Notes: generated from the sequence alone by a model not told the origin. A stretch of 11,743 nucleotides of DNA from Pseudomonadota bacterium (GCA_023417745.1 JAEZEM010000541.1:1-11743); one strand, 5' to 3'; shown: positions 1 through 7,562, counted from the stretch's first letter. Numbers and translations: made by a program.

Positions 1-628
1 CACCCTCTACCTGGCCATCGGCGACGCTGTGGCCGGCGTGCTGGCCATCGAGGACCCGCTGGTTCCCGAGGCCCCGCGAGTGCTTCGCGAACTGACCGAC
101 CGGGGTGTCGCGCGTCTGGTCATGCTCACCGGCGACGCCGCCGCCCCGGCCGCCATCGCGGCCCGGGAACTGGGCATCACCGACTACCACGCCCAGGTGC
201 TGCCCGAGGACAAGACCCGCATCGTGCGGGAGCTGCGCCAGGCCGGCCACGTGGTGGCCATGGTCGGCGACGGCATCAACGATTCGCCGGCCCTGTCGGC
301 GGCCAACGTGGGCATCGCCCCGCGCCACGGCGCGGACATCGCCCAGGCCGCCGCCGACATCCTGCTGGCCGAAGGCAGCCTGCAAAGCGTGGTGGCCCTG
401 CGCGACATCGCCACTGGCCTCATGGGCCGGCTGCACACCAACTTCCGGGCCATTTGCCTCATCAATTCCGTGATCCTGGGCCTGGGGCTTTTCGGCCGCG
501 TCACCCCGGGCGTCTCGGCCCTGGCCCACAACCTGGCCACCGTGGGCATCGCCCTGGCCAGCCTGCGGCCCTATCTCCCCAAACACCTGCCAAGCGGAGG
601 CGCCAGCCATGATAGCCAGCTGCATTGA
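1..628 (+). CDS. Heavy-metal P-type ATPase, C-terminal part (5' end outside window)
   Basis: The reading frame is open from the window edge (first whole codon at base 2) to a TGA at 626-628, giving 208 visible residues. They match the end of a P1B-type metal-transporting ATPase. The HAD-like P domain has MLTGD, then PEDK, then the hinge motif VGDGINDSPAL. Two membrane helices follow (NFRAICLINSVILGLGLFG and the helix containing ALAHNLATVGIALASLRP). The family uses ATP and a phospho-aspartate intermediate to move soft metal cations across the inner membrane. The DKTGT phosphorylation site, the CPx-type helix and any N-terminal metal-binding domain lie upstream and cannot be seen. The last helix carries His-Asn rather than the Met-Ser-Ser of copper pumps, so copper is less likely, but I cannot name the metal. 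It overlaps the next gene by 20 bases, which suggests translational coupling. Confidence 0.93.
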   Translation, partial: TLYLAIGDAVAGVLAIEDPLVPEAPRVLRELTDRGVARLVMLTGDAAAPAAIAARELGITDYHAQVLPEDKTRIVRELRQAGHVVAMVGDGINDSPALSAANVGIAPRHGADIAQAAADILLAEGSLQSVVALRDIATGLMGRLHTNFRAICLINSVILGLGLFGRVTPGVSALAHNLATVGIALASLRPYLPKHLPSGGASHDSQLH

Positions 629-1049
629 AGGCCGCGTCCGGTTCCGGCATCCGGCCTTGTCCGATCCGGAACTCCTGGAAATCGTCACCAGCCAACTCGC
701 CGCCATGCCCGGCATCACCGAGATAGAGGCCAATCCGCGCACCGGCAGCGTGCTCGTCACCCATGACGAGTCCGTGGCCACCAGCGACCTGGTGGCCATG
801 GCCGAGGCCCTGGCCGCCACCCATGCCGAAGCCCTGGCCGAGGCCGCGCCGGCCAAGCCGGCCAAAAAGCAGATGACCACGGCCCAGCTCAAACGACGTA
901 CCCAAAAAGTCGGCCTGGCCACCTGCATGGCCGGGGCCGTGGCCACGGGTCTGGCCGACACCAAGACCGCCCACCTGACCTTCGGCCTCGCCCTGGCCGG
1001 CTTCGCCGCCTGGCACCTCTACATGCACCGGCGGCGGTTTCTGGCCTGA
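609..1049 (+). CDS. Small membrane protein with HMA-like (HMA_2-type) N-terminal domain
   Basis: This is a 146-residue protein. ATG 609 is supported by GGAGG at 596-600 with an 8-base spacing. Residues about 5-55 have the pattern of a ferredoxin-like heavy-metal-associated fold: a strand at GRVRFRHP, a helix at PELLEIVTSQLAAMPG, then ITEIEANPRTGSVLVTHD. The GMxCxxC metal-binding loop of classical HMA domains is missing; only Cys5 lies near that position. An Ala/Lys-rich linker (about 62-100) follows, then two probable membrane helices (about 101-117 and 122-139) and a basic C-terminus (MHRRRFLA). Proteins with such a divergent HMA domain are often encoded beside P1B ATPases. The 20-base overlap with the ATPase gene supports a shared role, perhaps as an accessory or regulatory subunit. 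That role is inference; the domain call rests on pattern only. Confidence 0.78.
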   Translation: MIASCIEGRVRFRHPALSDPELLEIVTSQLAAMPGITEIEANPRTGSVLVTHDESVATSDLVAMAEALAATHAEALAEAAPAKPAKKQMTTAQLKRRTQKVGLATCMAGAVATGLADTKTAHLTFGLALAGFAAWHLYMHRRRFLA

Positions 1050-1068
1050 GCCCCAGCCATCCTGCCAT

Positions 1069-1761
1069 ATGACCATGTTTAACAGCCCGCTGCTCGGCTT
1101 GCCCGGCTTGCTCGACATCGTCGCCCCCCAAACGGTGCGCGGCGACGTCTTGCTGGCCCTGGTCCATCAACTGGCCGAATCCCTGGGCCGGGCCATCGAC
1201 GCCAAGGATTCCCACACCATGGCCCACTCCGAAGAGGTGGCCGAGGTGTCCAAATTCCTGGCCGCCGCCATGGGCTTGCCCCGGGACGACGTCGTCTGCG
1301 TCCACGTGGCCGGCCACCTCCACGACATCGGCAAGATCGGCGTGCCCGACGCCGTCCTTGGCAAGCCCGGCCGCCTGGAGCCCGACGAATGGCGGCAAAT
1401 GCAGGCCCATCCGGCCATCGGCGCGGACATCCTCGCCCCCCTGGATTGCCTGGCCCGCACCGGCATCGTGGAAATGGTGCGCGCCCACCATGAACGCTTC
1501 GACGGCTCGGGCTATCCCGCCGGCCTCAAAGGCCGGGACATTCCCCTTGGCGCGCGCGTCATCAGTGTGGCCGACAGCCTCTCCGCCATGCTCCAGACCC
1601 GGCCCTACCGGCCGGCCATGGGCTTTGCCGAGGCCCAGCGAGAGCTCGTGCGCTGCGCCGGCAGCCAGTTCGACCCCGACGTGGTGGACGCCTTTCTGGC
1701 CGTGGCCGACGACGTGCGCCAGCTCCTTGGCTCCTGCCGGGGCGGCGTCCTGGTTCCCTGA
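1069..1761 (+). CDS. Stand-alone HD-GYP domain phosphodiesterase
   Basis: This 230-residue protein is almost entirely one HD-GYP domain, a family that hydrolyses cyclic di-GMP in the cytoplasm. Visible signatures, in order, are His53 (MAHSEEV), the HD motif LHDIGKIGVPD (His85-Asp86), QAHP (His114), HHERFDGSGYPAGLKG (residues 140-155) containing the GYP triplet, ARVISVADS (Asp169), RPYR and QFDPDVVDAF. Metal-ligand positions I can recognise are present. In the usual VADxxDAM block the second Asp is Ser172 here (ADSLSAML). There is no receiver, PAS or other sensor domain; residues 1-40 are short and mildly hydrophobic. The gene starts 20 bases after the HMA-like gene, so it is probably the third gene of the metal operon. 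No convincing Shine-Dalgarno precedes ATG 1069 or ATG 1075, so the exact start is uncertain and coupling is possible. Confidence 0.88.
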   Translation: MTMFNSPLLGLPGLLDIVAPQTVRGDVLLALVHQLAESLGRAIDAKDSHTMAHSEEVAEVSKFLAAAMGLPRDDVVCVHVAGHLHDIGKIGVPDAVLGKPGRLEPDEWRQMQAHPAIGADILAPLDCLARTGIVEMVRAHHERFDGSGYPAGLKGRDIPLGARVISVADSLSAMLQTRPYRPAMGFAEAQRELVRCAGSQFDPDVVDAFLAVADDVRQLLGSCRGGVLVP

Positions 1762-1863
1762 ACACGCGACCGACGCCCGGGTCCCCGAGCACGCGGCCGC
1801 ATCCCGGACATTTGCAACCGGCCGGCATCAGCGTCGGGAGTTCCATGGAATTTTCGGCAGCAA

Positions 1864-1883
1864 TGATAATGACTTTCACAGTC
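1864..1883 (+). promoter_or_regulatory. Candidate Fur box upstream of the porin gene
   Basis: TGATAAT-G-ACTTTCA (1864-1878) fits the 7-1-7 Fur palindrome: it differs from TGAAAATnATTTTCA at 2 of 14 positions and from TGATAATnATTATCA also at 2 of 14. Against the 19-base classical box, 1865-1883 matches 13 of 19. It stands out as AT-rich in GC-rich sequence and lies 80 bases before the porin start codon. GATAAT (1865-1870) could also serve as a -10 element, and TTCACA (1875-1880) as a -35 element; in either case bound Fur would block the promoter. Binding is inferred from the motif alone. Confidence 0.6.
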
Positions 1884-1942
1884 GAATGCGTTAAGCGGAC
1901 TTTGGCCACCATCATCGGAAGCCCTTCAACCACGCGGAACCT

Positions 1943-1950
1943 GGAAGGAG
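1943..1950 (+). promoter_or_regulatory. Strong ribosome binding site fixing the porin start
   Basis: GGAAGGAG lies 8 bases before ATG 1959. This chooses the start that begins a signal peptide over the longer open frame beginning at 1812. Confidence 0.85.
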
Positions 1951-1958
1951 TGTCGCTC

Positions 1959-3386
1959 ATGCGAAAAGCGGTAGTGTTGCTGACCTTGGCCCTTATGGCC
2001 GCCACGGCGGTCCCGGCCTGGTCGGCCACGGAAGTCAAAATGGCGGGAGACGCCCGAGTCTACGGCGTCTTTTTCGCCAATCGCAATTTCACGGGCTGGG
2101 ACGAGACCGGCACGCAGACCGAGGATCGCCTCACCATCTGGCAACGCCTGCGCCTGCGGACCGATTTCGTGGCCAATGAAAACCTCAAGTTCCGCTTCGG
2201 GTTGCGCGTGGACGACGAGGCCTGGGGGCATGGCTACCTCACGGCCGCCAACCCGCAGGTGGCCATCCAGCCGTACCTGGCCTACCTCCAGTTCAAATGG
2301 CCGGGCACGGACATCGAGGTGACGGCCGGCTACCAGCCCCTGTCCGTGCCCCACACCGAGGTGTTCTACGACAGCATCGTGCTGGCCGCCGACGACGGCG
2401 ACCAGGCCAGCGCCGCGCTGTTCGTGAAGCTGCCGGTCATTGAGGACGTGTTCGCCGTGGAGGCCGCCTACGGCCGGCTGCTGGACGCCTACCGCACCTA
2501 CCAGCCCACCACCACCCAGGTGGGCGACGCCTTCGACGTCTACCGTCTGGCCCTGCCCATCACGGTGGACGGTTTCGCGGCCACGCCCTGGGGCCTGGTC
2601 GGCGTCTACGGCAAGGACAGCGACCCCGAGGGCTATTTCGACGCCAGCCTGCGCTCGGCCGGCAGCTACCTCGACCCCACCGGCTACAAGAACAACCAAA
2701 ACCCCATGTGGTGGGCCGGCCTGGCCCTGTCCGTCACCGCCCTGGACCCGGTGAAGTTCTATTTCGACGGCGTCTACGGCGACGCGGCCGGCTCGGATCG
2801 GTCGCGCGACCGTCGCCAGGGCTGGTTTTTCGACGCCGGCATGACCTATTCGGGCCTCGACTGGGCCATGCCGGGCCTGTTCGGCTGGGTGGCCAGCGGC
2901 GAGGATTCGAGCCTGACCAACGGCAGCGAGCGCCTGCCCGTCATCACCCCCAAATGGGGTCCGGGCACGTCGTTCCTGTTTAATTGCGACCAGGAGTTCT
3001 CCAACAACGCCATGGGCGTCAATCCGCTGGGCACCTGGGGCACGGCCCTGGCCATCCGCGACATCTCGTTTATCGAGGCTCTCAAAAGCCGGCTGACCGC
3101 CGCCGTCATCGCCGGCCGCAACAGCCCGGCCGGCCTGCGCAAGGCCGTCTGGGCCAGCGGCGGCCCCGGCGAGTACGTGGCCATGGGCCGCGACCTGGCC
3201 GAAGGCGAATGGGTGCTTGGCCTGAACTTCGACCACAGCTACGAGCTGACCGAAGCCTTGACGCTGACCCTGCAAACCGGCTTCGCCTCGCCCCAGGGCC
3301 TCAAGACCAGCATCTGGGGCCACCGCATGACCAACCAGGCCACCGACGCCTGGATGGCCTCCCTGGGCTTCCTGTACACCTTCTAG
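1959..3386 (+). CDS. Outer-membrane porin, Desulfovibrio homotrimeric type
   Basis: This 475-residue exported beta-barrel protein starts with a signal peptide (MRKAVVLLTLALMAATAVPAWSA, shown here only as residues 1-23) with likely cleavage after Ala23. The mature protein opens with TEVKMAGDARVYGVFF and is rich in alternating aromatic and polar residues expected of membrane strands (for example LRLRTDFVANENLKFRFGLR and ITVDGFAATPWGLVGVYG). It ends in LGFLYTF, with the C-terminal Phe that the BAM complex recognises in outer-membrane proteins. Overall it resembles the trimeric porin family abundant in the outer membrane of Desulfovibrio, letting small solutes diffuse into the periplasm. It appears to be a single-gene unit: its own RBS, a candidate Fur site upstream and a strong hairpin downstream. 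Substrate preference cannot be read from sequence. An iron-responsive role would follow from the Fur site, but that is inference. Confidence 0.88.
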   Translation: MRKAVVLLTLALMAATAVPAWSATEVKMAGDARVYGVFFANRNFTGWDETGTQTEDRLTIWQRLRLRTDFVANENLKFRFGLRVDDEAWGHGYLTAANPQVAIQPYLAYLQFKWPGTDIEVTAGYQPLSVPHTEVFYDSIVLAADDGDQASAALFVKLPVIEDVFAVEAAYGRLLDAYRTYQPTTTQVGDAFDVYRLALPITVDGFAATPWGLVGVYGKDSDPEGYFDASLRSAGSYLDPTGYKNNQNPMWWAGLALSVTALDPVKFYFDGVYGDAAGSDRSRDRRQGWFFDAGMTYSGLDWAMPGLFGWVASGEDSSLTNGSERLPVITPKWGPGTSFLFNCDQEFSNNAMGVNPLGTWGTALAIRDISFIEALKSRLTAAVIAGRNSPAGLRKAVWASGGPGEYVAMGRDLAEGEWVLGLNFDHSYELTEALTLTLQTGFASPQGLKTSIWGHRMTNQATDAWMASLGFLYTF

Positions 3387-3393
3387 TCCTGGC

Positions 3394-3419
3394 AGCCGGG
3401 GCACAGCCGCACCCCGGCT
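3394..3419 (+). terminator. GC-rich hairpin after porin stop, no T-tract
   Basis: AGCCGGGG (3394-3401) and CCCCGGCT (3412-3419) form a perfect 8-bp stem with a 10-base loop, starting 8 bases after the porin stop codon. No run of T follows, so it is more likely a 3'-end stabilising or pause hairpin than a stand-alone terminator. Confidence 0.4.
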
Positions 3420-3443
3420 CCCGGTCCCGCTGTTTGGTCGCCG

Positions 3444-3485
3444 CGCCCGGCCAGGATGGCGACATCCTGGCCGGGCGTTGCGTTT
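3444..3485 (+). terminator. Rho-independent-type terminator of the porin transcript
   Basis: CGCCCGGCCAGGATG (3444-3458) and CATCCTGGCCGGGCG (3463-3477) are perfect complements: a 15-bp stem closed by the tetraloop GCGA, followed by TTGCGTTT. The very stable stem and its place 58 bases after the porin stop make it the likely end of the porin message. The T-tract is interrupted, so termination efficiency is uncertain. Confidence 0.75.
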
Positions 3486-3687
3486 GCCGGCCACGCCTTT
3501 TGCCCACGCCCCAAGGCCAACCGGCAACGCCCGGACACCTGTCGACGCCTGGACGCCTGAACGCCGCCATGGTAGAGATACTCCAAGGAACCGACCGTCT
3601 CCGGCGCATCGCCTGGGGCCGCGCGGTCGGCTTTGCGGCCAAGCCCGGCCGGCCGTTATCCGCAACAGTCCGTCACCAAGGCGCTTC
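3486..3687. other. Non-coding leader upstream of gspD
   Basis: About 200 bases separate the terminator from the gspD start. I see no convincing sigma70 or sigma54 promoter; GATACT near 3580 is a weak -10 candidate with no good -35. A perfect 8-base tandem repeat, GACGCCTG twice at 3544-3559, is present. CAACGCCCGG within 3524-3534 complements part of the upstream terminator stem. The gspD frame is open across this stretch, but its translation there is Arg/Pro-rich and lacks a signal peptide. Confidence 0.5.
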
Positions 3688-5748
3688 ATGACACCAACGC
3701 TTCGACTCCGCCTGGCCAGGGGATGCGCCCTGGCGCTGTGCCTGCTGGGCTTCTCCCTGCTCCTGCCGGACAGGGCTCCGGCCGCCCCGCCCCAGACCGC
3801 GCCTGCCGCGGCCAAGCCCCAGCCGGTCACGGACGACGCCGTGGAAACCGTGGCCGCCCCCGACGACACGGCCAAAACCATCAGCATCAATTTCGACGGC
3901 GTGGACCTGCGCGCTTTCATCAAGTACATCAGCCAGGCGACAGGCAAGAATTTCGTCATCGACGACGCCGTCAAGGGCAACGTCACCGTCATCTCCCCCA
4001 AACCCTTGTCCCCGGCCGAAGTCTACAAGGTTTTCGAGTCGGTCCTTGAGGTCAACGGCTACACCGCCCTGCCCACCGAGAACTTCGTCAAGATCGTGCC
4101 GGCCAAGACCAGCCGGGCCCGGTCCATGCCGGTCATCGACGGCCGCGAAACCGTCTCCAGCCCGGCCGACGCCGTGGTCACCCAGGTCCTGCCGCTGCAA
4201 AACATCCGGGCCAGCGAACTGCGCAAGACCCTGGCTCCGCTGGTCTCCCCGGACGGCATGCTGGCCGATTTCGCCGACACCAACGCGCTCATCGTCACCG
4301 ACTACCGGCCCAACATTCAGCGCATCATCGGCATCGTGGGCCAGCTCGACCTGTCCTCGGCCAAAGCCAGCCTGCACCTGTTCCATTTGAAGCACGCCTC
4401 GGCGGCCAAGATTTCCCAAAAGCTCGAAAAGCTTCTCAGCCAAAGCGCCGCCAAGGAAGGCGGCGGCCAGACCAAGATCAGCGTGGTCCCCGAGGAGCGC
4501 ACCAACGCCGTCATCGTCCTGGCCGAACCCCAGTACGTGGCCCAGGTCAAGGGTCTGCTGGCCCGGCTCGACGTGCCCAATCCCATGGAACAGGGCAATC
4601 TCCACGTCTACAAGCTCCAGCATGCCGATGCCGAGAACCTGAGCAAAGTGCTCAACGAGCTGTTCACCAAGGGTTCAAGCTCCGGCTCTGGCGACGCGGC
4701 CAAGGGGCAAGCCCCGACAGTCTCGGGCGGGTTCAATTTCGTGGCCGACAAGACCACCAACAGCCTGCTCGTCACCGCCGCGCCCGAGGATTTCGCCTTC
4801 GTCGATCAGGTGGTCAAAAAGCTCGACGCCCCGCGCAAGCAGGTCTACGTCGAGGCGCTCATCATGGAAGTCTCCACCGACAAGTCGGTGTCGTTTGGCG
4901 TCAACCTCAACGTGGCCAACAAACAATCCGGCCTTGGCGACAGCAAATACGGCGGGCTGCTTTTTGCTTCTTCCAACCCGGCTGGCTACGAATCGTTGTA
5001 CAATTCCTCCGGGGCCTTCGTGCCCCCGGCCGGCGGATCGCTGGGGGGGCTGGCCTTTCCGGTCAAGATCGGCGAGGTCATTTATTCGAACCTGCAAGCC
5101 ATGATCAGCGCTTCCAAATCCGACAACAGCTTCAACATCATCGCCACGCCCCAGCTCATGACCCTGGACAACGAGGAAGCCACCATCACCGTGGCCGAGA
5201 ACCGGCCCTATCTGACGAGCCAGGACGTGGGCCAGTCCACCACCGACCGGCCCTACCAGCGCTTCGACTACAAGGACGTCGGCACCACGCTCAAGGTCAC
5301 GCCCCAGATCAACGAGGGCGATTCCATCAAGCTCAAGGTCAAGCAGGAAACCAGCCGCATCGACGAGACGGTCACCAAGGAAACCGGCGCGCTCCAGCCG
5401 ACCACCCGCAAGCGCGTCACCGAAACGACCATCATGTGCAAAAACGGCGAAACCATCGTGCTCTCCGGACTCATCGGCAAAAGCCGGGCCGAGGGCAACA
5501 GCAAGGTGCCCGGCCTTGGCGACGTGCCGGTTGTCGGCTGGCTTTTCAAAAACAAGTCCGTGGCCGACGAGCGCACCAACCTCTACGTCTTTATTACCCC
5601 GCGCATCACCTCGCCCGGGGTGGACAGCGACCGGCTGCTGCATGCCAAGAAGATGGAAATCGAGCACCAGATCGAATTCAACGAAGAGGAGCTGTCCAAG
5701 CCCATCCGCAAGGCCCCAGTCTTTTTCGCCGCCGGAGCCGGCAACTAG
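3688..5748 (+). CDS. gspD: Type II secretion system secretin GspD
   Basis: This 686-residue protein forms the outer-membrane channel of the type II secretion system. Residues 1-32 are a signal peptide (basic start, hydrophobic LALCLLGFSLLL, then APA). After a Pro/Ala linker comes the N0 domain (about 63-140, ISINFDGVDLRAFIKYIS), then N1 (about 163-222), N2 (about 228-297) and N3 (about 303-380, with a Ser/Gly insert at 329-346), then the secretin barrel domain (about 383-642). The hallmark motif VPGLGDVPVVGWLF is at 607-620 and the barrel ends at NLYVFITPRI. A short acidic/basic tail follows and may be the pilotin-binding segment. ATG 3688 is chosen because it opens the signal peptide and has AAGG at 3678-3681; the open frame upstream does not look coding. 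gspE follows one base after the stop. Length and domain order are typical of GspD. Confidence 0.96.
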   Translation: MTPTLRLRLARGCALALCLLGFSLLLPDRAPAAPPQTAPAAAKPQPVTDDAVETVAAPDDTAKTISINFDGVDLRAFIKYISQATGKNFVIDDAVKGNVTVISPKPLSPAEVYKVFESVLEVNGYTALPTENFVKIVPAKTSRARSMPVIDGRETVSSPADAVVTQVLPLQNIRASELRKTLAPLVSPDGMLADFADTNALIVTDYRPNIQRIIGIVGQLDLSSAKASLHLFHLKHASAAKISQKLEKLLSQSAAKEGGGQTKISVVPEERTNAVIVLAEPQYVAQVKGLLARLDVPNPMEQGNLHVYKLQHADAENLSKVLNELFTKGSSSGSGDAAKGQAPTVSGGFNFVADKTTNSLLVTAAPEDFAFVDQVVKKLDAPRKQVYVEALIMEVSTDKSVSFGVNLNVANKQSGLGDSKYGGLLFASSNPAGYESLYNSSGAFVPPAGGSLGGLAFPVKIGEVIYSNLQAMISASKSDNSFNIIATPQLMTLDNEEATITVAENRPYLTSQDVGQSTTDRPYQRFDYKDVGTTLKVTPQINEGDSIKLKVKQETSRIDETVTKETGALQPTTRKRVTETTIMCKNGETIVLSGLIGKSRAEGNSKVPGLGDVPVVGWLFKNKSVADERTNLYVFITPRITSPGVDSDRLLHAKKMEIEHQIEFNEEELSKPIRKAPVFFAAGAGN

Positions 5749-5749
5749 C

Positions 5750-7552
5750 GTGGACAGGCTGCCGGACTTCCGGCGCCTGGCCGACCGCCTGGCCGCCCTG
5801 TGCCGGCTGCCCCTGACCCGGGGCGCGCGCGCCGCGGGAGGGCCGGCGCTCCCCAGCCAGCCCCGGCCGTCGCTTCTGGAGCCCGTGGCCGAAACCCTGG
5901 CCCTGCCCCTGGCCGCCCTGGAGGACGCCTTTGCCGAGGCCGCCCGGGCCGGCCAGAATCCTTTCAAGCGCTTGGCCGAGCTCCACAAGGTCGACGCGGG
6001 CCTGGCCGCCTCGGCCCTGGCCGCCAGCCTCGGCCTGCCCTATCTCGAAACCATCGAGGTCAGCGACGAAGACGCCGAGCGCATCCGTCGACTGCCGTTT
6101 GGCTATCTCAAGCGCAATCTGGCCGTGCCGGTTTCCTTGGACGGCCGCCAGCTCGTGGTCCTGGCCGACCCCTTCGCGCCGGAACTGGCCGACGACCTGC
6201 GCCGGATGCTCGGCCAGCCCGAGCTCGACGTGGCCCTGGCCCTGCCCGAGGCCATCGTCTCGGCCATCAACCACGCCCACGGCGAGGCCGAGGGCGAGCG
6301 CGACCCCAGGCTGGACAACTTGAGCCTGGACGATTTCATGGGGCCGCCGCCGGAAAACATGTCCACCGAGGACCTCCTGGACGAAACCAGCAACGCCCCG
6401 GTCATCCGGCTGGTCAACCAACTCCTGGCCCAGGCCGTGCGCGACCTGTGCAGCGACATCCACATCGAGCCTTACCAGAATTCGCTCAAGATCCGCTTTC
6501 GCCTCGACGGCGTGCTCTACGACATCAAGACCCTGGACAAGCGCTGGCATCCGCCCGTCGTGTCCCACGTCAAGATCCGCTCCAAGCTCGACATCGCCGA
6601 ACGCCGCCTGCCCCAGGACGGCAGCTTCGACATCCGGCTTGGCAACCGCAACGTGGACATCCGGGTGTCGGTGTTTCCCACCAAGTTCGGCGAACGGCTG
6701 GTGCTGCGGCTGCTGGAAAAAAACAGCCGCATCTTAAGCCTTGGCGAACTGGGATTATCCCCCGGTCATTTCGCGGAACTGAGCAGTCTGGCCAGGCTCC
6801 CCCACGGCATCATCCTGGTCACCGGGCCAACCGGCTCAGGCAAGTCCACCACCCTGTATGCGCTGATTAACCACATCAATTCCACGGACAAAAACATCCT
6901 CACCATCGAGGACCCGGTGGAATACCAGATCGAGGGCGTGGGCCAGATGCAGGTCAACGCCAAGATCGACCTGACCTTCGCCGGCGGCCTGCGCTCAATT
7001 CTGCGCCAGGACCCCGACGTCATCCTGGTCGGCGAAATCCGCGACGCCGAAACGGCGCAAATAGCCTGCCAGGCGGCGCTCACCGGCCACCTCGTCTTCT
7101 CGACCCTGCACACCAACGACGCCGCCTCGGCCGTCACCCGCATGGTGGACATGGGCATCGAACCCTACATGGTCTGTTCGGTGGTGCGGGCGCTTATCGC
7201 CCAGCGTCTGGTGCGGGTCCTGTGCCCGCGTTGCAAGGAACCTTTTGCGCCAAGCGAGGAAGACCTGCTGCCCTTCGGCCCCGGCGCGGCCGCCCTGGCC
7301 GGAAAAACCATCTGCCGGGCGGTCGGCTGCCCCCAGTGCATGGGCACCGGGTATCGCGGCCGCACCTCCATCCACGAACTCCTGGTCATCGACGAGCCCA
7401 TGGCCGAACTGATCCTGCACAACGCCGAGGCCGGCCGCATCCGCACGGCGGCTGTAGCCGCCGGCATGGCCACCCTGCGCCAGGACGGCCTGGACAAGAT
7501 CCTCCAGCAAATCACGACCATGGAAGAGGTCATCCGGGCCACGGTGGTCTGA
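5750..7552 (+). CDS. gspE: Type II secretion system ATPase GspE
   Basis: This 600-residue cytoplasmic ATPase powers pseudopilus assembly. Residues about 45-175 form the N-terminal GspE/MshEN-type domain, including LGLPYLE. The catalytic part begins near 215 (APVIRLVNQLLAQAV) and has the N2 region with SDIHIEP and RFRLDGVLYD, Walker A GPTGSGKST (359-367), the Asp box TIEDPVEYQIEG (385-396), Walker B region LRQDPDVILVGEIRD (418-432) and the His box TGHLVFSTLHTNDA (445-458). A zinc-binding domain carries CPRC (492-495) and GCPQC (Cys527, Cys530). The GTG start at 5750 sits one base after the gspD stop, with GGAG at 5734-5737 (a long 12-base spacing), so coupling to gspD translation is likely. 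Upstream in-frame sequence is a gspD shadow. GspF and pseudopilin genes do not follow, so this ATPase must work with parts encoded elsewhere. Confidence 0.95.
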   Translation: MDRLPDFRRLADRLAALCRLPLTRGARAAGGPALPSQPRPSLLEPVAETLALPLAALEDAFAEAARAGQNPFKRLAELHKVDAGLAASALAASLGLPYLETIEVSDEDAERIRRLPFGYLKRNLAVPVSLDGRQLVVLADPFAPELADDLRRMLGQPELDVALALPEAIVSAINHAHGEAEGERDPRLDNLSLDDFMGPPPENMSTEDLLDETSNAPVIRLVNQLLAQAVRDLCSDIHIEPYQNSLKIRFRLDGVLYDIKTLDKRWHPPVVSHVKIRSKLDIAERRLPQDGSFDIRLGNRNVDIRVSVFPTKFGERLVLRLLEKNSRILSLGELGLSPGHFAELSSLARLPHGIILVTGPTGSGKSTTLYALINHINSTDKNILTIEDPVEYQIEGVGQMQVNAKIDLTFAGGLRSILRQDPDVILVGEIRDAETAQIACQAALTGHLVFSTLHTNDAASAVTRMVDMGIEPYMVCSVVRALIAQRLVRVLCPRCKEPFAPSEEDLLPFGPGAAALAGKTICRAVGCPQCMGTGYRGRTSIHELLVIDEPMAELILHNAEAGRIRTAAVAAGMATLRQDGLDKILQQITTMEEVIRATVV

Positions 7553-7562
7553 GGCCACAGCC

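Larger units (their letters stand above)
1762..1958. other. Intergenic region between HD-GYP and porin genes
   Basis: This 197-base gap holds the Fur-box candidate and a 75-base leader before the porin ribosome binding site. A 7-base inverted pair (CCGACGC 1770-1776, GCGTCGG 1831-1837) is too widely spaced to be a convincing terminator. I see no clear intrinsic terminator for the upstream operon. The porin reading frame stays open back to 1812, but that extension has no signal peptide and is not considered coding. Confidence 0.6.

Noticed and set aside
1770..1837. CCGACGC / GCGTCGG inverted pair as terminator of the metal operon
   Set aside because: The 54-base loop and missing T-tract make it unconvincing.
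1812..1958. N-terminal extension of the porin frame
   Set aside because: A strong RBS and a signal peptide place the start at 1959, and the extension covers the Fur-box region.
3544..3559. Tandem GACGCCTG repeat
   Set aside because: Only two perfect units; too short to call a repeat element and common in GC-rich spacers.
3478..3687. N-terminal extension of the gspD frame
   Set aside because: The sequence is Arg/Pro-rich, overlaps the terminator and would bury the signal peptide that begins at 3688.
1926..4001. 691-codon open frame on the - strand
   Set aside because: It lies opposite the porin and gspD, is composed of Gly/Ala/Val/Gln/His/Arg shadow codons and shows no domain; long antisense frames are expected in GC-rich DNA with biased third positions.
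5516..5749. Longer GspE starting inside gspD
   Set aside because: The added residues are Ser/Pro/Arg-rich shadow sequence; GTG 5750 right after the gspD stop fits the family.
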